Shown here: positions 25,808 through 30,443 of the stretch, piece after piece
How the letters are laid out: every line of letters begins with the position of its first letter
Numbering within the stretch: position 1 is the first letter of the stretch
Assembly: GCA_040235415.1 (NCBI GenBank)
Contig: JBECKR010000124.1
Span: forward strand, 1 to 30,443
Length of the DNA: 30,443 nucleotides
Reading direction: 5' to 3'
Origin: JBECKR01 sp040235415
Lineage (GTDB): Bacteria; Acidobacteriota; Polarisedimenticolia; Polarisedimenticolales; Polarisedimenticolaceae
Made by a program: the position numbers and the translations under genes
Notes under the pieces: generated by a model
What the model was told of the DNA's origin: nothing
Seen by the model: only the letters and a program-made list of their open reading frames with translations
Database searches by the model: none

Positions 25808-25999
25808 ATGACACGAGCCGCGGGCGTCAGCATCGGAAACGCCGTCATCTGGGCCGCCGTCATCCTCGCGTCCGCGATGGTGCTCCGGGGGACCGACGGC
25901 TTCGCGAAGCTGCTGCCGATCCTCGGCGGCGGCGCCGGCGGGAGCATCGTCGTCGTCGCCGGAGGGCTGCGCCGCCCGCGGGCCGACCGGGGCGAATGA
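25808..25999 (+). CDS. small hydrophobic membrane protein, function unknown
   Basis: 63 residues with an excellent ribosome site. Two hydrophobic stretches, AVIWAAVILASAMVL (12-26) and LLPILGGGAGGSIVVVAGGL, suggest a two-helix membrane protein with a basic C-terminal tail (RRPRADRGE). I recognise no family. Only one base separates its stop from the next ATG, so it is coupled to the HXXEE protein. Confidence 0.75.
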   Translation: MTRAAGVSIGNAVIWAAVILASAMVLRGTDGFAKLLPILGGGAGGSIVVVAGGLRRPRADRGE

Positions 26000-26000
26000 A

Positions 26001-26513
26001 ATGGCGTGGCTGTGGTGGGCGCCGTCGATCGCCGCCTCGCTGCACATCGTCGAGGAGTTCGTGATCCCCGGCGGGTTCGGCGAGTGGGATCGGGCGTACC
26101 GCCCGCGGCTGCGCGCGAGCATCACCCCGCGGCTGCACGTCGCGGTCAACGCGGCGTTGCTGGTCCTGTGCGCGATGGTGGGGCTCGCGGGGTCGGCCGG
26201 CGGCGTCGCGATCGGATCCCTGAGGCTGCGCAGCGCGATCCCACCCTCGGAGGGCGGCGCGGCATGGGTGGCGCTGGCGGCGCTGCTGCTGTCGAACGCG
26301 GCGTTCCACGTCGTCGGGGCGATCCGCACGCGGCGCTACTCGCCCGGCATCGTCACCGCCGTGGCGCTGTACGTACCGCTGGCGTTCGTCGGGGCCGGGT
26401 ATCTCCTGCGCGCGGGGCGGGTGTCTGCCCTCGACGCGGCGGTCGGCGCCGCGATCGGCGGGTCGTACCCGCTCTGGGCGCACCTGCTGCACGTCGTGCG
26501 CGCGCGGCGGTAA
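26001..26513 (+). CDS. HXXEE-motif membrane protein
   Basis: 170 residues with about four or five hydrophobic segments. The N-terminal motif SLHIVEEF (His15-x-x-Glu18-Glu19) is the signature of the HXXEE membrane family, and His/Glu residues recur in later helices (NAAFHVVGAIRTRRY, LWAHLLHVV). Family function is not established; the motif resembles a buried metal or catalytic site. It directly follows the small membrane protein, and a methyltransferase gene follows 13 bp later. Confidence 0.8.
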   Translation: MAWLWWAPSIAASLHIVEEFVIPGGFGEWDRAYRPRLRASITPRLHVAVNAALLVLCAMVGLAGSAGGVAIGSLRLRSAIPPSEGGAAWVALAALLLSNAAFHVVGAIRTRRYSPGIVTAVALYVPLAFVGAGYLLRAGRVSALDAAVGAAIGGSYPLWAHLLHVVRARR

Positions 26514-26526
26514 ACGGAGGCGCACC

Positions 26527-27237
26527 ATGCGCGGGTACTACGCCGAGAGTCTCTCGGGCGAGCGCCTGCGGCGGTGCTACGAGCTCGCGTCGCCCCGCGT
26601 GCGGCGCTATCTCGAGGCGGAGATCCGGTTCGTCCTCGAGCGGCTCGCCTCGGGCGGTGCCGTGCTGGAGCTCGGCTGCGGATACGGGCGCGTCGCCCTG
26701 CGGCTCGGGGAGGTCGCGCGGCGCGTCGTGGGGATCGACACCGCGAAGGGCAGCGTCGCGCTGGCCCGCCGGCTCGCGGGCGACGATCCGCGCTTCGAGT
26801 TCGCGGTCATGGACGCGCTCGAGCTCGCGTTCGGCGAGGGCGAGTTCGACGCCGTCGTGTGCGTCCAGAACGGGATCTGCGCCTTCGGCGTCGACCCCGA
26901 GGCGCTCTTGCGGAGCGCGCTGCGCGTCGTGCGACCGGGAGGCCGAGCGCTCGTCTCGACCTACTCCGCCGGGTTCTGGGCGCCTCGCCTGGAGTGGTTC
27001 GAGGCGCAGGCGGCCGCCGGCCTCGTGGGCCCGATCGACCGCGAACGCACGGGAGGCGGCACGATCGTTTGTAAGGACGGCTTTCGGTCCGGCCTCGTGT
27101 CGCCCGAGGCGTTTCGGACGCTCGGCGCGCGGCTCCACGTTTCGTGCGAGGTCACCGAGGTCGACGGCTCCAGCGTCTTCGGCGTCTTCCTCGCGCCCGA
27201 GCGATCGACGGGGGGACGGTTCCCGCGCCGGCGGTGA
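26527..27237 (+). CDS. class I SAM-dependent methyltransferase
   Basis: 236 residues with CGGAGG before ATG 26527. SAM motif I is AVLELGCGYGRVALRLG (residues 45-61), motif II GIDTAKGSVALARRLAG, motif III FEFAVMDALELAFG, then FDAVVCVQNGICAFGVDPEA and RVVRPGGRALVSTYSAGFW. This is a small-molecule or lipid type of methyltransferase; nothing shows the substrate. The last residues are Arg-rich. It follows the HXXEE gene by 13 bp. Confidence 0.88.
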   Translation: MRGYYAESLSGERLRRCYELASPRVRRYLEAEIRFVLERLASGGAVLELGCGYGRVALRLGEVARRVVGIDTAKGSVALARRLAGDDPRFEFAVMDALELAFGEGEFDAVVCVQNGICAFGVDPEALLRSALRVVRPGGRALVSTYSAGFWAPRLEWFEAQAAAGLVGPIDRERTGGGTIVCKDGFRSGLVSPEAFRTLGARLHVSCEVTEVDGSSVFGVFLAPERSTGGRFPRRR

Positions 27238-27239
27238 GG

Positions 27240-27256
27240 CCCGTCCCTTGCACGGG
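27240..27256 (+). terminator. weak hairpin after the methyltransferase gene
   Basis: CCCGT and ACGGG arms with a 7-base loop lie 3 bp after the stop. The stem is short and there is no T-tract, so termination is only possible. Confidence 0.2.
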
Positions 27257-27327
27257 GTCCGAATCGCCGGTCAGACTGGAAGGGCTCGCACCCGCAATCC
27301 CGCCATGGTGCCGACGAGGAGACGACC

Positions 27328-27504
27328 ATGTCGAAGACGATGAAGTGTGGCGACGTCATGCCCGGCTGCAACACCGTGATCGAGGGCGAGGACGTCCAGG
27401 AGGTCCTGTCGAAGGCCGCGAAGCACGCCGCGAACGATCACGGCGTCAAGGAGATCACTCCCGAGATCGCGAGGAAGGTCGAGGCCGCGATCCGCGACAA
27501 GTAG
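27328..27504 (+). CDS. DUF1059 small protein
   Basis: 58 residues, ATG 27328 to TAG 27502-27504, with GAGGAG upstream. The sequence opens MSKTMKCGDVMPGCNTVIEG, where the two cysteines and the GC.T...G pattern match DUF1059, and continues with EVLSKAAKHAANDHGVKEIT and a final ARKVEAAIRDK. The size and order match the family (about 55-65 residues). The two Cys and nearby His suggest a small metal-binding or redox module; no function is established. It lies between the methyltransferase and the SDR gene. Confidence 0.9.
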   Translation: MSKTMKCGDVMPGCNTVIEGEDVQEVLSKAAKHAANDHGVKEITPEIARKVEAAIRDK

Positions 27505-27531
27505 GGCACGTCACGGCGGCGGAGCTTCGGC

Positions 27532-27561
27532 TACAATTCCGCTCAACGGGTCGAGCGGAGG
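27532..27561 (+). promoter_or_regulatory. -10-like box and ribosome site before a leader ORF
   Basis: TACAAT (27532-27537) is a 5-of-6 -10 hexamer with a poor -35. GCGGAGG (27555-27561) is a strong ribosome site, but it serves the GTG at 27567, not the SDR start at 27620. Confidence 0.45.
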
Positions 27562-27566
27562 CCGCC

Positions 27567-27623
27567 GTGCGCTTGTCCGACGCCAGCGTCGTCGTCTCGG
27601 GCATCTCGAGGAATCCCGAATGA
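27567..27623 (+). CDS. tiny ORF (18 residues) coupled to the SDR gene
   Basis: GTG 27567 follows GGAGG (27557-27561) by 5 bases and reads MRLSDASVVVSGISRNPE, then stops at 27621-27623, overlapping the SDR start as ATGA. It has a better ribosome site than the SDR itself, so it may be a leader peptide that delivers ribosomes to the SDR. Its wording (LSDASVVVSGISRN) resembles the first strand of an SDR, so it could also be a remnant of a duplicated or frameshifted N-terminus. Confidence 0.45.
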   Translation: MRLSDASVVVSGISRNPE

Positions 27624-28360
27624 CGGCCTCGAGCGATCTCACCGACATGGTCGCCCTCGTCACGGGCGGAGGTCGCGGCATCGGTCGCGCGGTCGCGCTC
27701 GCGCTCGCGGACTGCGGCGCCCACGTCGCGATCGGCTATCGCGCGCAAGAAGCCGAGGCGCAGGAGGTCCGCGCCGCGATCGAGGATCGCGGCCGCCGGG
27801 CGATCGCGGTCCGGGCCGACGTCGCCGTCGCCTCCGAGGTCGCCGCCATGGTCCGCGAGGTCGAGCGCACGCTCGGGCCGGTCGAGATCCTCGTCAACAA
27901 CGCCGGCGTCGCCCGCCGCCAGCCCCCCGAGGCGATCACGGAGACCGACTGGGACGAGATCCTCGACGTCAACCTGAAGTCGGCGTTCCTCGTGACCCAG
28001 GCGGTGCTGCCCGGAATGCGCCAGGCGGGCTGGGGCCGCATCGTCAACGTGTCGTCGGTCGCGGCCGAGATCGGCGGCATCGTCGGGCCGCACTACGCCG
28101 CGTCGAAAGCCGGGATGCTCGGTCTGACGCGCGCCTACGCCTCGCTCCTGGCGCGCGAGGGGATCACGGTCAACGCGGTGACCCCGGCGCTGATCGAGAC
28201 CGACATGATCCGGACGATTCCCGGGATCAGCCCCGACCGGATCCCGGTCGGGCGGTTCGGCACGATCGAGGAGGTCGCCGACGTCGTCGTGATGCTGGTG
28301 CGCAACGGCTACGTCACGGGGCAGACGGTCGGGGTCAACGGCGGGCTGTACTTCGGCTGA
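27620..28360 (+). CDS. short-chain dehydrogenase/reductase (FabG-like)
   Basis: 246 residues. The NAD(P) motif TGGGRGIG is at 15-22 and NNAG at 93-96. The catalytic set is Asn118 (DVNLKS), Ser146 (VNVSSVAAE), Tyr159 and Lys163 (HYAASKAG), all intact. The C-terminus GYVTGQTVGVNGGLYFG matches the FabG-type dimer end. It is a classical SDR that reduces ketones or oxidises alcohols; the substrate cannot be told, and no other fatty-acid genes are nearby. The ribosome site is weak (AGGA), and the start overlaps a tiny upstream ORF. Confidence 0.92.
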   Translation: MTASSDLTDMVALVTGGGRGIGRAVALALADCGAHVAIGYRAQEAEAQEVRAAIEDRGRRAIAVRADVAVASEVAAMVREVERTLGPVEILVNNAGVARRQPPEAITETDWDEILDVNLKSAFLVTQAVLPGMRQAGWGRIVNVSSVAAEIGGIVGPHYAASKAGMLGLTRAYASLLAREGITVNAVTPALIETDMIRTIPGISPDRIPVGRFGTIEEVADVVVMLVRNGYVTGQTVGVNGGLYFG

Positions 28361-28380
28361 GCCCGCGGAGGAGGGACGCC

Positions 28381-29652
28381 ATGCGCGGCGTTCGGCAGGC
28401 GGGGCGAATCGCGGTGGCCGTCCTGGGATGCGCGCTCGCGGCGGGTGCGGGTGCGACCGTGCGGAAAGGTCCGATGCCGCCCGGCAGCGGGCACGCGCGG
28501 AACGTCGCCCGGTTGTTGACGATCGCCAACGCGACGTACGATCCGATGGATCCGGGACGGGTCCCACCGGACGCGAGCCGAGCGGTCGTCGGCCTCAAGA
28601 ACGAGCTGCGCGATCTCGTCGCCGAATCGATCGCATCGTTTCCTGTGGACCGGGTCGAACCTTGGGCCGTCCGGAAGCGGGTGGCCGACGCGCTCGCGAC
28701 CGCCGGAATCGAGCTTGGCGTCGAGCGTCCAGACGACGTGGAGGAGACGAACCCCTGGACGGTTCGCGAGGTCGGGATCGTGCGGCCTCCGGAGCATCAC
28801 GATCTCCTGGCCGCGCTCGTCACGCTGGACGTACCGTGCGCGATCGACCGGTCGCTGTACGTGTTCGAACGCGGCGAGACGAGTTGGAGCCCGGTCCTGA
28901 CGCTGGACTCCGGGCCCTACGGCAGCGTTTTCGCGGCGTGGGAGCTGCAATACGCGATTTCGCCGCCGGACGTGTCGGGGCACTGGTTCGTCGCGGCGGT
29001 CGCCGTCCATCCGTGGTGTAGCTCGACGATCGGCGACAAGACGTTCGAGATCGTCCGGCCCGGACCCGATCCGGCCTCGCCCGACGTCCTCCTGCGGATC
29101 CGGGACTCCGTCCGATACACCGAGCCGTGCGAGGTCGACGCCACGCGCGACACGGTCACGCTGCGGTTCACGTCCAGCTACGCGCTGGAGACGACCGGTC
29201 GGGAGTTCATCCGTCACTACCGCGTCGAGGGGACGACCGTACGCAGGTCCGGTCCGCTCGCGCAGACCCCCGGGTTCTTCATCGACGAATGGCTCGCGCT
29301 TCCGGGCTCGGAGGCCGAACGGTGGATGGCACCTCGGGCCGATCCTTCGGTGCGGGCCTGGCACGACGTGCTGGAGCAGCCGGGTGATTACAGACTGGAC
29401 TTCGAGGACCCGTGCGGCGACGGCAAGACCTGGGAGGTCGGACTTTCGAAGTGGCCGCCGACGTGCGGGGACGATGCGCCGGAGCCGCCCGGCCCCGGCC
29501 TGACGAACCGGGTGTACTTCACGGTTCGAGAGGTGGGTGACGACTACGAGCTCGTCGCGGTGGACTCCTCCCCGAGCCCGACCTGTCTGCGACCGACCCA
29601 CGCTTGCGAGCGCCCGCGCCCCGGGGACGACGAGACCGAGGAGGCGCCGTGA
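28381..29652 (+). CDS. secreted protein of unknown function, Cys-containing
   Basis: 423 residues with GGAGGAGGG before ATG 28381. The signal peptide is RIAVAVLGCALAAGAGA (cut near residue 26). The mature part starts with a helical, Arg/Asp-rich region (about 30-130), then a beta-rich part (ALVTLDVPCAIDRSLYVFER, LELQY-like strands, VTLRFTSSYALETTGREF). At least seven cysteines in the mature part (for example PWCSSTIG, PCEVDAT, DPCGDGKTW, PTCGDD, PTCLRP) suggest disulfides. I recognise no family or catalytic motif. Its stop overlaps the OsmC-like start (GTGA). Confidence 0.8.
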   Translation: MRGVRQAGRIAVAVLGCALAAGAGATVRKGPMPPGSGHARNVARLLTIANATYDPMDPGRVPPDASRAVVGLKNELRDLVAESIASFPVDRVEPWAVRKRVADALATAGIELGVERPDDVEETNPWTVREVGIVRPPEHHDLLAALVTLDVPCAIDRSLYVFERGETSWSPVLTLDSGPYGSVFAAWELQYAISPPDVSGHWFVAAVAVHPWCSSTIGDKTFEIVRPGPDPASPDVLLRIRDSVRYTEPCEVDATRDTVTLRFTSSYALETTGREFIRHYRVEGTTVRRSGPLAQTPGFFIDEWLALPGSEAERWMAPRADPSVRAWHDVLEQPGDYRLDFEDPCGDGKTWEVGLSKWPPTCGDDAPEPPGPGLTNRVYFTVREVGDDYELVAVDSSPSPTCLRPTHACERPRPGDDETEEAP

Positions 29653-30131
29653 CCCGCGGTAAGTCCCACCACTACGCCGTCACCGTGACCTGGACGGGGA
29701 ACCTCGGGGAGGGCACCGCGTCCTACCGCGCGTACTCGCGGAACCACGAGATCGCGATCGCGGGCAAGCCGGCGCTCGCCGGGTCGGCCGACACGACCTT
29801 TCGCGGAGACGGCGACCGCCACAACCCGGAGGACCTGCTAGTCGCGGCGCTGTCGGCGTGCCACATGCTCTCGTACCTGCACCTGTGCGCGATCTCGAGC
29901 ATCGTCGTGCTCGAGTACCGCGACGCCGCGAGCGGCACGATGCTGACGACGGCGGACGGCGGCGGGCGGTTCACCGAGGTCGTGCTGCGGCCCGAGGTCG
30001 CGATCGCCGCGGGCGGCGACGCCGCGCTCGCGGAGCGGCTGCACCACCGCGCCCACGAGCTGTGCTTCATCGCGAGCTCGGTGAGCTTCCCGGTGCGGTG
30101 CGAGCCCGAGATTCGAGGAGGAGAGGCATGA
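29649..30131 (+). CDS. OsmC/Ohr-family peroxiredoxin-like protein
   Basis: 160 residues from GTG 29649, which has AGGAGG 5 bases upstream. The family outline is clear: the opening strand YAVTVTWTGN, then HNPEDLLVAALSACHMLSYL (Cys71), then RAHELCFIASSVSFPV (Cys139). Those two cysteines are the usual reactive pair of OsmC/Ohr enzymes, which reduce organic hydroperoxides with lipoyl or thiol donors. Two more cysteines (80, 151) are extra. It fits the OsmC branch better than Ohr by motif spacing, but this is a judgement. The start and stop both overlap neighbours by 4 bp. Confidence 0.9.
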   Translation: MTRGKSHHYAVTVTWTGNLGEGTASYRAYSRNHEIAIAGKPALAGSADTTFRGDGDRHNPEDLLVAALSACHMLSYLHLCAISSIVVLEYRDAASGTMLTTADGGGRFTEVVLRPEVAIAAGGDAALAERLHHRAHELCFIASSVSFPVRCEPEIRGGEA

Positions 30132-30443
30132 CCGAGACCGCCTACACGCCACGGGAGCGCCTCGTTCTGACCGTGATCGCGCTGGTCGGCCTGTTCGGCC
30201 TCAACGGCGCGTTCTTCTGGGCGCTCGTGTTCGACCCGAACGCGCTCCGCGAGACGCTGACGAACCCGATGTCCGCCGCGTTCGTCGTCGAGGCGTGCGT
30301 CATGGTCGGCGTGCTGGCCTACCTCCTGCGGAAGTGGGGCGTGGCGCGGCTCGGCTGGGGCTGGTTCGTCCTGCTCGCGTTCCTCGGCGGGCTGGCGTTC
30401 GCGCTCCCGGCGGTGCTGCTGTGGGGCCCGCGGGCCTCGCGGG
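30128..30443 (+). CDS. multi-span membrane protein, truncated by window edge
   Basis: 105 residues are visible from ATG 30128, which overlaps the OsmC stop and has GAGGAGAGG upstream. Three hydrophobic segments are seen: LVLTVIALVGLFGLNGAFFW (12-31), AAFVVEACVMVGVLAYLL and FVLLAFLGGLAFALPAVLLW. No family is recognised. The coupling suggests it belongs to the same operon as the OsmC-like protein and the unknown secreted protein. Confidence 0.8.
   Translation, partial: MTETAYTPRERLVLTVIALVGLFGLNGAFFWALVFDPNALRETLTNPMSAAFVVEACVMVGVLAYLLRKWGVARLGWGWFVLLAFLGGLAFALPAVLLWGPRASR

Noticed and set aside
21738..30443. A defence island, prophage or integrative element in the accessory run
   Set aside because: No integrase other than XerC, no phage, toxin, nuclease or restriction genes, no direct-repeat ends or tRNA, and no visible base-composition break.

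Overview
The window is about 30.4 kb of very GC-rich bacterial DNA, densely packed with genes on both strands. The genes point to a Gram-negative (diderm) bacterium: an ADP-heptose enzyme for LPS core, SurA-like periplasmic foldases, lipoproteins and an Hfq. The gene order (parAB, then F1-ATPase, then Mfd / parvulins / Hfq, then SuhB / XerC / TrmFO) and the N-terminally extended Hfq suggest an Acidobacteriota-like lineage. That placement is an inference from content, not from a marker-gene tree. No tRNA, rRNA, CRISPR array, insertion sequence or prophage was seen.

Left part (1-3514). A truncated membrane-anchored sensor-type gene and a small secreted protein lie on the minus strand. A 317-bp divergent region then carries two near-perfect parS sites just upstream of parA (TTG start) and parB, which overlap. 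parB is followed by an array of four near-identical palindromes at 28-30 bp intervals. Its last copy ends 33 bp before a good sigma70-type promoter. I see no family that explains this array, and it is the strongest candidate for something undescribed here.

Core part (3548-20325). The promoter leads into atpHAGDC, the F1 sector plus delta, with no membrane-sector genes a, c or b. Next come a branched-chain amino acid type binding lipoprotein, a family 2 glycosyltransferase overlapping a single-domain rfaE2, the full-length repair factor mfd, a degenerate parvulin lipoprotein, a complete SurA-type parvulin and hfq. On the opposite strand, trmFO, xerC and an inositol-monophosphatase-family gene form an operon with GTGA overlaps. 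It converges on hfq at a bidirectional hairpin.

Right part (20479-30443). A periplasmic fusion of a SurA-like N-terminal domain with a DsbA-like thioredoxin fold ends at a textbook intrinsic terminator. An accessory run of small enzymes follows, mostly plus-strand and often start/stop-overlapping: two SnoaL/DUF4440-type secreted proteins, two GNAT acetyltransferases (one fused to a YoaP-like domain), a cyclase-family protein with altered metal motif, a Spy/CpxP-like His-tailed protein, small membrane proteins including an HXXEE protein, a methyltransferase, a 58-residue DUF1059 protein, an SDR preceded by a tiny coupled ORF, an unrecognised secreted protein, an OsmC-like protein and a truncated membrane protein.

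Working logic: the left and core parts are housekeeping (chromosome segregation, energy, envelope biogenesis, DNA repair and recombination, tRNA modification, RNA chaperoning). The right part looks like a lineage-specific set for stress, detoxification and small-molecule modification.
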